NCBI GenBank assembly: GCA_947396885.1
Contig: OX377205.1
Coordinates: 54,668,676-54,732,675, forward strand
Origin: Heligmosomoides polygyrus polygyrus
Lineage: Eukaryota > Nematoda > Chromadorea > Rhabditida > Heligmosomidae
Direction: 5' to 3'
Length of the DNA: 64,000 nt
Shown here piece after piece: positions 23,293 to 34,069 of the stretch; position 1 is the stretch's first letter, and each line of letters begins with the position of its first letter. The notes under the pieces were generated by a model that saw only the letters and a list, made by a program, of their open reading frames with translations, had not been told where the DNA came from and did no database searches. The translations under genes were made by a program, and so were the position numbers.

Positions 23293-24332
23293 GACAGCAG
23301 GACAAACGAAGGCTCTTGGCGCTCAACACAGAGGCAAGTGTGGGCGTCTCTGAACGTGGGTATTTAGAGGGCCTGCCATTGACGCCGTCCAACAGGTGTC
23401 GGGATTCAGGAGACGTCGTCAAACATGCGTCAGGATTCAGGAGACGCAGGGTAAAGGGGATCACTAGGTACCAGTAAGGGGGAGGTACAGTAAGAACGAC
23501 CGGTAAGGGGACCAGTAGTAAGGGGACCGTAAGCAGGGATCGCCATCGGTACGGCTTCATCGCAGGAAGGGGAGCAGTTAATATCAGCAGACATTATCGA
23601 TTTCCAGATCGGTGTTTCGGTTTTCTCCCAGATTATACGATCGGGATGGGAGACACTCGAGCATTGTGGCCGACGGAAGTACTTCACCGCGATGGGAAGC
23701 TTCGTTCGGGAGGAAAATATCGATCGATGTTGTTGATTGTAGCTTGAAACGGAAGTTCGTTTGTTTACTTGCTTGTCGATGGCGGTTAGGCAATTCGCCC
23801 CCTCTGTAGCGGTTCCGAGTGGGAAAATTCTTCTGTTCAGCATGGTATTAGAAGCGGTGGGAACAGAGCTTTTCGTCGCAATTTTACATCTTCTTATGTT
23901 TTATATTTTACATTCTTAAAAAGAGTCCAATTAGAATCTTTAGACGCCCAGTTTGATTTAAAAAGGTGTACAATTGGAGTTGGGAAGAATTCAGTTTGAA
24001 TAGAAAACTGGTTCAAATTGAATTGTACAAGGTACATTTCAAACATGTATAGGGAAGACTTATGGTGTTGTTATCATCATTTTTGAAGGCATACAGAACT
24101 TCTGGAATGCAAGAGCGTCGTCTGACGATATCACCTAAACAGTTATGTAGAGTCCGGTATTGAGCTCGCTCGCAAGTTTGCTTCCACTTCTTAAATTTCG
24201 GAAACTCCAACATTTTATGTCACCAATTAATGATTATTGCTCTCGTCGCCCTGGATGCTCTCCACTAGTTTTGTAACAAACGTTATCGTTTCTCTTGCAT
24301 AGTTCTGTTCTGTTCTGTTCTGTTCTGTCCTC
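23293..24332. other. Unassigned; short direct repeats and (TTCTG)n
   Basis: Around 23,399-23,450 the block GGATTCAGGAGACG occurs twice, and a GGTAAGGGGACC-type motif repeats near 23,500-23,530. A TTCTG pentamer run lies at 24,302-24,328. No convincing gene. Confidence 0.4.
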
Positions 24333-24657
24333 ACAAGGGAACTGTCTGAACGGCACGCCGGAACGGCAAGAACAAGTTCTATAGGGAGAATCCCCGTCCT
24401 CCAAATAGTAACAGAATATGTTTTGTTTTTGCCGAATCCTTGAGGCAAACGAGTACAAGGGTGTAATGGTTAAGGGTCCGCAGAGCGAGCTCTTCACAGC
24501 AGCGCAAGATCCCTCACCCGTCCAGTGAGTGGTGCAGTGGTAGAGGACACGCCTCATGTTCGTGAGGTCAAGGTTTCGGTTCCCATGTTACGTCGTGTTT
24601 TTGCACTTTTACCAAAGTATCGGATCTCCATAGAGATTTCCATATCTGAACTTGTTT
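24333..24657 (+). mobile_element. SINE-like repeat A with internal tRNA-like core, copy 1
   Basis: About 325 bp, matching 25,435-25,757 in inverted orientation along nearly its whole length. A polymerase III-like box A (GGTGCAGTGGTAGAGG, 24,531-24,546) and box B (GGTTTCGGTTCCC, about 24,571-24,583) lie near the middle rather than at the 5' end. The upstream 190 bp (ACAAGGGAACTGTCT onward) and the downstream 70 bp are shared by both copies. Confidence 0.7.
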
Positions 24658-25043
24658 TTGGAGTTTGCTACGGTAGGATGTTTTTATTACTTATTATTTG
24701 TCGATGTCTCGTAATTCACCAGCAATGTCCGAAATATGCCAAATGCGATTTTATATGAAACTTTTACTCCAATAAATTGTTTCCATTGTCAATGTAAGAA
24801 ATTTTGACGCAGGAACAACATGAAACTGCGGCAAAAAGCTAGAAAAATGCTTCAAATACAATTTATTAGTGTCGGTGAGGTGATTGCCACCAGTGTACTC
24901 ACAGTGTAGGAGGGAACCACATGATCTTCAACTAGACCTACCATCTCGATCAATATTCTCGCCTCTGTTATGCTTACAAAGTCGCGCGGTCATAACAAGC
25001 TGCTGCCGCCAACACTGACTCTACAATTTCTGCTAACCCTCGA
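24658..25043. other. Unassigned spacer
   Basis: No gene or repeat recognised. It may contain intron sequence if the stretch at 25,044-25,315 is a host exon. Confidence 0.35.
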
Positions 25044-25315
25044 GTGGTCATTCACCTACTGATACTGAAGTGCGGATCTCCACTGGATGCTGTCCCTTCG
25101 AGAGAAGAAATGAAGCTGGCGGAAAGGATAGCAAGTATCCAACAGGATTTCGAACTGCGACAGCTGGAAATCGACGAAGTGGAGAAGTTGGAGGCAGTGG
25201 AAGAAGAGGACCAAGAGTTCCAACCAGAAGAGGATTGTGCAGGAGTCACGACGCCACTAACCAGTGAAGGCACTATCACGTTTTCGGGAGGACAGATCGT
25301 TTCGGAGGAAAAGGT
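25044..25315 (+). CDS. Candidate host exon, acidic coiled-coil-like
   Basis: An open frame of 94 codons ends at 25,328. If the AAG/GTTTGG at 25,315 is a donor site, the last codons are intronic. The sequence is rich in E, Q and D with heptad-like leucine spacing (KLAERIASIQQDFELRQLEI), then an acidic stretch and a T/S-rich end. Third-position bias and the lack of any repeat copies in the window make it look more like a real exon than its surroundings. The start is unclear: the frame opens with a non-ATG codon and splicing in from upstream is likely. The family is not recognised. It lies between two inverted SINE-like copies. Confidence 0.35.
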
Positions 25316-25434
25316 TTGGTTATACTAGAATTGTTATACTATACAAGTTTGAGAACTGGAGAAAGTGGACTGTATTGGGATTTCAGGCTTGGGCTGCAGC
25401 GGAGTACCACTGGGCAGGAACTGTGAAGCCAAGC

Positions 25435-25757
25435 ACAAGTTCAGATATGGAAATCTTTATGGAAATCCGATACTATGGTAAGAGCGCAAAAACGCCCGGT
25501 AGCATGGGAACCGAACCCTAGACCTCACAATCAAGAGGCGTGCCCACTACCATTGCGCCACCCAGTCCACGGCGCAGAGATCTTGCGCTGCCATGAAGAG
25601 CTCGCTCTGCGGACCCTTAACCATTACACCCTCGTACTCGTTTGCCTAAAGGACTCGGCAAAAACAAAACATGCTCCGTTACTATTTGGGGGACGGAGAT
25701 TCTCCCTATAGTACTCGTTCTTGCCGTTCCGGCGTACCGTTTAGACAGTTCCCTTGT
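25435..25757 (-). mobile_element. SINE-like repeat A with internal tRNA-like core, copy 2
   Basis: Minus-strand copy of 24,333-24,657, about 85% identical by eye. Box B (GGGTTCGGTTCCC) is at 25,506-25,518 and box A (GGTGGCGCAATGGTAGTGGG) at 25,543-25,562 on the minus strand. It forms an inverted pair around the candidate exon at 25,044-25,315. Confidence 0.7.
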
Positions 25758-26121
25758 CAGCACTCTAAGCAGACAGCAAGCGGTGAATGCAAAACCACAA
25801 TCCCACCACTGAAAATAGACACCAAAAGTGTCAAACCATCTTCGCTTTTGGCTCTGCATCAGTCCCACTCGTGTAGATTGGGAAGAGTCGCTTCCAGAAA
25901 AATGGTGAAGCACTTACAAGTTGACTGGGTGGTGGTCACAGTGGATATGATTCAGCGAGCGACCACCTCTCTTCACATGCAAGACGGTCTTGCATGTCGT
26001 TCTGTGAACTGGATTGAAATGTTCCCAGTCAAATGGAATGTGAGATGCTGTGCTAGAATGCGACCAAAAAGACGGCTAGCCCAGTTTCTTCGCCAGGACT
26101 TTATATCTTTAGTCATTTATT
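25758..26121. other. Unassigned; one open stretch on the plus strand
   Basis: A plus-strand frame of about 150 codons (25,671-26,123) covers part of the SINE copy and this spacer. It shows no domain and begins inside the repeat, so I do not call it a gene. Its last bases (26,107-26,121) are the left target duplication of the next SINE. Confidence 0.35.
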
Positions 26122-26413
26122 AAGAGCACGTGTAGCTCAGTGCTATTGGGCGTTGGCTGTCATGCGAACCCGATTCCAGATTCTTGGTTCGGATTTTCAG
26201 CCCAGGCCAACCAAGCCTTCCATCCCTCCAGGGTCCGTGAATTGGTGCTAGGCTTGTCTGGGAAGGATAGTGCGCTGATTTGTTCATCGGGTGGTCAGCG
26301 CAATTCATTGAATGATCATTCGATCGTACGCATTCAAATCGCCTCCACGACATCCCTTGGAAGTAGAATGCGTGGCGCATTCTAAAACGGCTTGACTAAC
26401 TCCGACCCTTATC
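26122..26413 (+). mobile_element. tRNA-derived SINE, family B, copy 2
   Basis: The head (about 26,124-26,200) has GTAGCTCAGTGCTATTGG (box A-like) and GGTTCGGATTT (box B-like), as in a tRNA-derived promoter. The body matches 16,690-17,015. It is flanked by CTTTAGTCATTTATT (26,107-26,121) and CTTTAGTAATTTATT (26,414-26,428), a 15-bp duplication with one mismatch. Confidence 0.8.
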
Positions 26414-26428
26414 CTTTAGTAATTTATT

Positions 26429-27459
26429 GACCTTTCTTATTTTCGAGAATAACTCTGATACTAAGTCGGCAGCCCTTGCAGTGTCATAGAGGTGAAAATT
26501 GGGGTAATCGCTGGTATGAGCCGAACCTAAAGAGTATATACATAAAGCTGCGTTTTTCTGTCAAAGTGATCGCCAGAACATAAAGAACTAGGAAATAGCA
26601 ACGGCAAAGGTCGTTATAACCCGTTATATGGGCGCCTGTTATCTGTGGATCGAAGATCACATTTACAAAAATTTGCGACTTACGACCCAAAATGTTGTAA
26701 AACGTAAATCGTAAAAAAACTGCCAAAAATCGCCGTAAATCGTAAATTCGTAAATTGTAAATCGTAATTACGCCCAGCCCTGGCGCCTGCACCCTTCGCT
26801 TTCCAGGCAGGATTACAGCAGCAGCGTTGCTTGATCACACGCAACATCCCGATATGGCGAAGAATGCGAGAGGCCACCGCAACGAGGACATGGCGGATGC
26901 GGTGCGCGATTTAACATCGCTGGATGCAGTCCTAGTTGGTGGTGGTCACTCCCAAGCGATTTCATAGGAACTGAATGCATTCAGTATTAAAGCATATTGA
27001 ACCTATCACTCCTTGAAAACAACTGCACTAACGAAATCAGGATAAACAACACTATAGACATGAGAACATATAGCAATTGTAAGCTTGGTCAGGATGTTTC
27101 CAACACGAAGTACATTGTCTTGCCAGTGTCCAGAACGTTGGTTGATGGTGTTTTGGCCCAATTTTATTTTATTTTACAGATGTTAACTGTTTTAGTTCCC
27201 GGAAATTGCTCCTCAAATAGAATAAGAGGGTCCTCCCATAGTAGATTTGCACCGAGAATGACCCTTTTTAGGCTCCCCTCTCCCGACTTGAAACTTGGTC
27301 TAGCCATGTTGGCGTAGTTTGTTTATTTCTACATGCTGTTGCCCATTTACTATGTTTCGTTATATCAGAAAAACGTTTAAGAGTGGCCACCACCAACTAG
27401 GATTGCACCTAACGCTGATAGCATAATGGGGTAACATCCTGCCTGGAAGTAGAGAGTGC
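26429..27459. other. Mostly unassigned; hAT-like terminus at 26,690-26,786
   Basis: About 26,690-26,786 is made of CGTAAAT repeats and, read on the minus strand, begins CAGGGCTGGGCGTAATTACG, a sequence typical of hAT-type ends. No transposase seen. An open frame at 26,997-27,317 has no domain. Confidence 0.4.
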
Positions 27460-27788
27460 GGGCATCAAGTTCGACAGTTTTATTGTTGATCACTTCTAAC
27501 TTTCCTCTGGCACTCATTATTCCTCACACAGATCTGTCATGCTCATCCATATAGCAGAGAGAATCTCTGAGGACAAGACTTCAATAATAATCTAAAGTTG
27601 TTCTTTGCCTTCCTCATGGTCACACATTTTATTACTATATCCATATTTAGCCGTTGTATGCGATTCTAAATAAATATACTCCTAAAGGACTCAAAAAAGG
27701 TCAGCTCCGGTTAGGGCGCTGCTGCCGCTATAACGCGGATTATCTCCGGTCCCTTCAAACGCGTTATAACGAGAGGGGACTGTATAAA
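27460..27788. repeat. Dispersed repeat R2, copy 1 (pogo/Tigger-like end)
   Basis: A diverged direct match to 45,037-45,536. The right end, read on the minus strand, is CAGTCCCCTCTCGTTATAAC preceded by TA, which resembles terminal repeats of pogo/Tigger-type elements inserted at TA. A third, weaker end is near 55,950-56,000. Confidence 0.5.
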
Positions 27789-28987
27789 CGGGGCCTAACG
27801 CCAGCGAATGGCTGGCGACGTCGCGTACGCGGCGTGAGCGCGCGGCCAAAAGTGAGTAAAAGTCCCCCCCCCCCCCCTTCCACCCGCCTAGCCCTGCAGG
27901 AATCCCACAATGACCGACGAACTCCGCGAGCACTCCCTCGACAAGGAACACACTTGCTCTATCTGCGCCCCCTCCCCCCAGTTTCGTTGTCGGGGCGCGG
28001 TCGCGTCGCGGTCCGGGCACGTTGCCAACGAAGCGAGGTCGGGCGGAGCGGAAGATACGGCTCGGCCTGGTGCGGCGCGGCGACGGCTGCCGCCGCGAGC
28101 GTCGGGCGGGGCGGGCCGTGGCCGGGAGTGCAGCCTCGCGCGCAGGGACAAGATTCATCAACCGCTTACCTTCTGGTAACGATATATCCCTGTATCTCTC
28201 TGTATCACATACTACGTAGGCCGGTATGGTGAATCCGCGGAGAAATGCTACCAGCGGTATCGCTGGTGAATCTGGCCCCTGGTCGCCAACAAATGGGTGG
28301 TCGGCTGAGGAGGGTGGTGGGCGCTGGGTGTGGTGAGCACCAACGGGGAGAGGGAACGAGCATGAGGGAGTGTGCTCCAGCTGGGACTGTCTCCCCACCT
28401 TGTACCGGGTGGGGTTCTGCCGTTCTACTTCCTTCGAGAACACGCAGAAGGAGCTTGGTGAGCTTGTTCGAGTTCCTCCGGTCTCAGCTTTCGACACTAG
28501 CTGCATCCGATCAGCCAAGGCGTCGCCCCTATTTTTATCTGAGGAGGAACGCCCCCTTTCCCTCACCGTGTGGTGGCCGGCTGCATCTTTTGAGGAAATT
28601 GACGCAAGCGAAAGGGCGTGTCAACCTTCTTTGCTCAAATAGAATATGCTGGAACTGTATAATAAAAAGGAGGATCTAGCTAATGGGGGAGGGGGGGGGG
28701 GACCATCTACTGTCTGTTCGACAAGGGCGACATATTTCGAAGTGCACTGTTACACAAAGACAATAGATCAGTCAGCGCGTGTGTGCGTGCCTTGCAATTT
28801 CCTACCCGAGTACCCATTCTGTTGTGTTCCCTTCGCCCTTCAAACGGCGTACTCCGCCTACACACGGGATGAATCCAGAGGGAGTGTTCTTACTGGGGTA
28901 TCACGTTTTCAAACAGTTGCCGTAAAAAGCATCGTCGTGGGACCATCACAGCGTTCGCGGACCAGTGCTGGCGCCGTATCAGCCTTG
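27789..28987. other. GC-rich stretch with open but uncharacterised frames
   Basis: 27,790-28,640 is markedly GC-rich (C-run at 27,866-27,880, G-run near 28,685). Long open frames overlap on both strands (for example 28,566 to 27,691 minus, and 27,654-28,232 plus). They are arginine/proline-rich and probably reflect composition. A promoter-proximal region of a host gene is possible but not demonstrable. Confidence 0.3.
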
Positions 28988-29058
28988 ACCACCGGGCAAC
29001 TCGTCCCATCGCTCTACTCCTGCCACGAGTAGCGCGATGGGACGAGTTGCCCGGTGGT
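28988..29058. repeat. Near-perfect 71-bp hairpin
   Basis: A 25-bp arm (28,988-29,012) is the exact reverse complement of 29,034-29,058. Inside it, after one mismatch, CTACTC (29,014-29,019) pairs with GAGTAG (29,027-29,032). This leaves a 7-nt loop. The CAACTCGTCCC/GGGACGAGTTG motif is partly echoed near 49,130-49,190. Confidence 0.85.
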
Positions 29059-29394
29059 TCTTCCTCCCTCAACCATCCTTGTTTTTTCTAAACACCATGA
29101 CTGCCGAATGATGTTTCGGTGTCCGCTTTTTCGTAAGGGGCCTCCCGAAGAGGTTCAGATCAGGACGAACGGGGCGTGCTAGCTCCCCCCCCCCCCCTCC
29201 AACCACCGGATTCAGATCCTACAAACAGTTGTAGGCTCTGGTGTTGGAGGAGTTGCGCGCGAATATGCACTGCCAGGAAATCAGAATAAAGAAATTAATC
29301 TCTTGCAAGGGAATGAATAGCAACCGATAACGAACTGGGTGGTCGCGCTGCAAGGCGTGTCCCTAGTTCCACGCAGTTTAGTTCCGCTGTACTT
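29059..29394. other. Unassigned spacer
   Basis: Contains a C-run near 29,188. No gene seen. Confidence 0.35.
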
Positions 29395-29894
29395 ACCGGA
29401 TTTACCGGCATTTTTCGTTAAAAGTTTTTAACGAAATTTAACGGCGAAAATTTCCGGTAGATTGCATCAACGACATCTGTTACATTTTTGAAATTTACTT
29501 TTCTTCATGCGGATGCATTTTGGGCGATTCTTTTTCAAATAAGCTTTCGCAGTACTGTTGAAAAAACAAGGGGAGGAAAAGGCTCCTTGCCTCTTCTCAG
29601 CAAGTTTTCCGGAAAGTAGGACGGGTTCTTCGTGGAGCATCAGCTGATGATTGCGGGGCCACGATAAGGCAACGGTGAGCCCGCGCAACTGATAGAGCGG
29701 GCTGTGGCACTGCCGTTGCTTCGCGTTTACTGAATTTCATGCCGTGCATGGCAAGGATTCTGCTCCACCTTCTCGTCTTTTTCAAGGGCTCCCTTGGCAG
29801 CCTCATTGGGAAAAGCACAGCCAGTATACAACAGTGAGCATGTGTACATGAAAACAATAAACAAAAAGAGAACGAGCCGATGACAGTTCCTCGG

Positions 29895-29947
<53 letters not shown>

Positions 29948-30700
29948 CAGTGTAAAAACTGGTAGTTTACACGAAAACTGTTGCATGAAGATTTTTTAGT
30001 TCTGCGAAAAATTCATGTTTTTGAAGGTGCAAGTCTGGCCCTCCAGTAAGAAATTTCCTTTATGTCTGTGGTTTTTTCGTCTAATCTGCGAATTTGCTGT
30101 AATACTCTATATCAATCCAAAATGTGCTCTACAAAGTTCTAAATTTAGAAAACTCAAAACATATTCGAACCTCAAGCAAATGTGTTGTACGTGGTACCAG
30201 GTGCTTCAAGACAAAAATTAGAGTGGTCAATTGTTGAGAAGTCGTAAAAGAGTGACAGAGAGAGGCGAGTTCTATATGGAGGAATTGGGAAGGATAAATA
30301 CAAGATGAACCACTGTTAATATAGGAGGGGAAATGCGCTTTTAAATATGTGTGTTCCTTATGCATTTCCTTTGGAATAGAGAGGAGAAAGGGCTTAACAA
30401 ATGATATCTAAAACTACGTTATTTGGGTGGCAAAGACAGAAATACTCAATGCAGAAAAATTCGATTCGATTAATATTTGGTCAACGGTCCGTGGCAGTTC
30501 ATTTGATTCTCGTCTGCAGTAAGAACAGGACATTTTGGAACAAAAGGAACCGTTCTGTGAAATAAGCAGACCTATGGACTTTGTAAGTATCTTCCAAAGT
30601 CGAACTGTACCAAAGAATTCGCTATGGTCGCTGTTTGACCTGAATTCTTTATTAGAACACTCTGTAGCTTTCCGAAACAATTATGGCAGTATAGAAGAAG
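29395..30700 (+). repeat. Duplicated block, copy 1 (inverted partner at 42.7-44.3 kb)
   Basis: Read forward, this aligns with the reverse complement of about 42,745-44,250 along most of its length, including ACCGGATTTACCGGCATTTT at the left, a CAAGTTTT region, the CAGCTGATGAT region and the CATAATTGTTTCGGAAA region at the far end. Divergence is considerable, with indels. A (TA)n run at 29,895-29,943 is present only here. The outer end in the second copy carries a CAGGGGTGTGCG terminus, so this may be a non-autonomous hAT-like element rather than a segmental duplication. No coding frame is shared. Confidence 0.65.
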
Positions 30701-31332
30701 TTGGGCTGTAAAAGTCTGCTTAGCGTTCGCAAGTTCTGTGAAAAGTTTTGTGGAACGAATGAAAACGCTCAAAACCTCCAGCCGTGCCATATTGCAGAGC
30801 ACTTTGGTTCTTTCTAGAAGCAGGAAGTCATTCCACAAACCAAATGAACTAGACGTAGTAAGAAAACTGCTGCTTTAGAACTCCTGTTCTTACTCTTTGG
30901 TTCAAGAATCTTAGCGATATTTCTCGTTTAGTAATTTTGTTGATGATAGATGGGCTACTGTTATTTGTTGCAAAGACATCGCCCTGTAGTCACACAATTG
31001 CTACGAGGAAGCCGAAAAAATCAATAAAGCAAAAGATCTTCCCTTCTACATACGAAAATACACCAAAACTGATTGCAGTAGGAAAAGGTTACATATTTAA
31101 CGATTTTAACGCAAAAAATTTTCGTGAAAAAATGATTGTTAAAAATTTACCAGAAAAAATTAACGCACACTCCTGTTACCGAACGCAGTTTTCGTTTCTG
31201 CTGGGAGAATGGGATTATTTTACTTCTGAACAATCGATCAAGTGCAAAACAGCCTGTGCTATGGCTGCAATCTTTCCTGGCTTCAAGAACGGACCCGTAC
31301 TAGTACTGCGAGGTACAACTATGCGTGCGTAG
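30701..31332. other. Unassigned, with a possible element end near 31,160
   Basis: About 31,087-31,165 has TTTAACG-type repeats and ends GCACACTCCTG, the reverse complement of a CAGGAGTGTGC terminus. It may be the far end of the 29.4-kb block. The last eight bases, GTGCGTAG (31,325-31,332), are the left target duplication of the next element. Confidence 0.4.
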
Positions 31333-31344
31333 TAGAGTTGAGTT

Positions 31345-31850
31345 TTCGACATTTTTTCGAAAGTCAAACAATCGAATAAGTCGATTTTTTGAAATTTTCG
31401 AAAGTCAAACAATCGAATAACTCGATTTTTCGCTGTCTCTGAAAATCGAACAATCGAATAACTCGATTTTTCGCTGTCATCGAAAATCGAGCAATCGAAT
31501 AACTCGATTTTTCGCTGCCCTCGAAAATCGAGCCATCGAATAACTCGATTTTTCGCTGTCTTCGGAAATCGAACAATCGAATAACTCGATTTTTTACTGT
31601 TTACGAAAGTCGAACAATCGAATAACTCGATTTTTTGAAATTTTCGAAAGCCGAACAATCGAATAACTCGATTTTTTAAAATTTTCGAAATACGAAGAAT
31701 TTTTTGAAATTTTTGCAAGCCGAACAATCAAATAACTCGATTTTTTGAAATTTTAGAAAGCCGAACAGTTTTTTGCTGTTTTCGAAAACCGAACAATCGA
31801 ACAACTCGATTTTTTGCTGTTCCTGAAAGTCGAGCAATCGAATAAATTCG
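31345..31850. repeat. Left subterminal array, 41-bp units
   Basis: About twelve units. CTCGATTTTT recurs at 31,421, 31,462, 31,503 and 31,544, a constant 41-bp step. Each unit has AATCGA-ATAAC-TCGATT, a 6-bp stem with a 5-nt loop. Later units alternate CGCTGT and GAAATT variants, and a few are shortened. Confidence 0.9.
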
Positions 31851-32199
31851 TCCCTCTGCTACCAAGCCTGCTGAGCCACGCGTTAAAAAAGCAATGTGTT
31901 TGTACACAGCCTAATAATTATGCAGAGAACACTAACAGTGTTTAGAAAATCGTATATCATCTGAAATTTGGTACCTCAACGTGTTCTGCAGTCTGTGAGG
32001 GAGTTATTGACGGCAAATCGAATTTCCTGATATAGCTGTAAAAACAGGTTATTGTAGTGGCTTCCAAGTCATAACGTTTCTTAGCGCTACCTCTGATAAG
32101 AATATTTGATGACATTGCTCTTGTTCAATTTCGCCGCCACGTGTTTGCATTTTTTAGTATTCCAGCAACATAGCCACATCCCACTGCAAATGTAACCAC

Positions 32200-32595
32200 G
32201 AGATTTATCATATGTGCGGCGCAGCGAAGACTGCAAGAATAATATAGTTGATCAAGTTACAAAGTTACCGCAGAAGAGTTCATTTTCGTTTGCAGTTTTT
32301 GGTTGTCTTCATAACATTCGGAACCGGTTGCGCAAGCGAACTCTTCTATACGCAATTTCCGTTTTCAGTGGGAACTCTTCAAACAAATATAACACCTCGA
32401 AAAACACTTTTCACGCTTCCTTGTAATGATACGCAGGGGAATCGAAAGGAATCTGCTATGCCCTGGCTTGGAGACCTGATAGACGGCGAACTGTTGCCAT
32501 TCAACGAGAGAGAGAGAGAGCGCAGTGCCGCGAAATTGCGCGCATATGTGGTGAAGAGTGAAGTTGTCCTACTTCATTTAGTGGCACCGTATTGA
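32200..32595 (+). other. Open stretch with a signal-peptide-like segment, doubtful
   Basis: A plus-strand frame (32,248-32,595) has basic residues followed by LQFLVVFITFGTGCA and then a polar, secreted-looking stretch. There is no ATG; the frame opens at TTG. It could be an exon captured in the transposon, or chance. A GAGA run lies near 32,505-32,520. Confidence 0.2.
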
Positions 32596-32699
32596 ATGAG
32601 GACAAGAAATCCAACCGATTTGATTTGAAAGGTGTCAATTCTAAAATGGAACTAACACAGATGAATATAAGTAACAGAAACGAAACAAGGACGCTTCCA

Positions 32700-33510
32700 A
32701 TGCTAGGAAAATGAGGCAGTCAGTTGGCGCAAGATCCGGTGAATATGGTAGGTGAATGAGAAGTTTCACTTCCAACTCCTGCAGTTTCAGCAACGTTGTG
32801 TGTTTTGTCTTGCGAGAGTATTGGTCTGCCCCTTTTGACTAATCTTGATTGCCCAATTGCAAGGTTCCTCCTCATGCCGTCCAGCTGGTTACAGTAGACG
32901 TCCGCAGTTAACGCTTCACCAGGTCTGATGAAGCTGTAGTGGATGACTCCATAGGTAGACCACCAAACAGACACCATCAATTTTTTGGTGGATGTTGGCT
33001 TTCGGAATGTGTTTCGGGGCTTCATCTTTATCGAGCCATCGTGCCAAGCGCTTACGGCTGTCGTGGAGAATCCATTGCTCATCACAGCTAACAATGCGAT
33101 GTAAAAAATGTTCGGATTTTTGCCGTGAAAGTAAAGAAAGACAAGCATCGAAACGACACCACTTTTGCTGCTCGCTCAATTCGTGCGGTACGCATTGATC
33201 CAGCATCTTTACTTTGCCAATTTGATTCAAATGGTCCAATGTTGTAGAGATAGATACCTTGAATTTTGCTGCTAATTCACGCGTAGTTTGCGGAATGTCA
33301 CCTTCCACTGCAGCTTTCAATTCATCGTTATCCACCTTGGACACAGTTCTCCCACGTGGCTTATTTTCAAGAATAAATTGCCGGATGAAAGCTTCTCGAA
33401 CCATCGACGTACTGTGCGTTCGCTATCCTCATAATCGCCGAAAACCTCATTAATGTTCCGGACCGCCTGCGACACCTTGCTCCCACGACGGAACTCATTC
33501 GGAACAACAC
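32700..33510 (-). pseudogene. Mariner-type transposase, decayed
   Basis: The minus strand carries a mariner (IS630/Tc1) transposase in pieces. The helix-turn-helix end is at about 33,510-33,400 (EFRRGSKVSQAVRNINEVF, then RTVRRWFEKL). The middle is at 33,404-32,916 (TRELAAKF, HELSEQQKW, FLHRIVSCDEQWI). The C-terminal part, from about 32,990, has VWW, QDKTH and, in a third frame, LAPTD. The three catalytic aspartates are recognisable in CDEQW, QDKTH (family DNARPH) and APTD, but they lie in different frames. Frameshifts occur near 33,380, 32,985 and 32,770. The end past APTD is missing. Non-functional. No terminal repeats were found. Confidence 0.85.
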
Positions 33511-34069
33511 AAACTTATTACTTCCATGGTTTCGAAAAACTGCTCTAAAAAGACATTTGGGAAGACTGTTACATAGCAAAACAAGTGATAAATAGTGTGA
33601 GAATCTTCCTTTAGAACAGAGAAAAATCGAGAACCGTAGAAGCGCTTTTAGCCGAAATATCAACCCTGAATATTAGCAGTGACAAAATCGGCGATTCAAT
33701 CGAACAATATTCGAAAAACATCGAGAGTCGGCCGCCAAACCCCTCGAAACGAACTCACAGATTCGAATTTGAATATGGCAGAATCATCCGGTGAAATGCT
33801 CATTTTCAATTAGAAGCCAAATCAACAGTACCCTCGAAACGAAATTACATATTCGAATTCCCATCTGGCCGAATCAGCCTGTACTCGCAGCGCGCACCGA
33901 CTCGATCGATGATATCGAGAGGCTGAAGGTGTGAAATGCCGTCGAGCGCGTTCAAACGGTCCGTTCCCGCCAATTACCGTAGGCGCAGAAATGGAGTGAG
34001 TTTGAACGTTGGTTTTTCGGGGAACAGAGACGACCCATACTCAAGCGGCCAACTCTTGGTTTTGTTCGA
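33511..34069. other. Interior of the hAT-like element
   Basis: Contains a diverged direct repeat (CCTCGAAACGAA with an ATTCGAAT-type continuation at about 33,742 and 33,832). No gene. Confidence 0.45.

Noticed and set aside
27691..28566. 291-codon minus-strand frame in the GC-rich stretch
   Set aside because: An equally open frame exists on the other strand; composition alone explains both, and no domain is visible.
28988..29058. Helitron 3' end
   Set aside because: A hairpin is present, but no CTRR terminus follows it and no Rep/helicase sequence is in the window.
31345..31850. 170-codon minus-strand frame with repeated FRK/RVIRLF peptides
   Set aside because: It is a translation of the 41-bp array.
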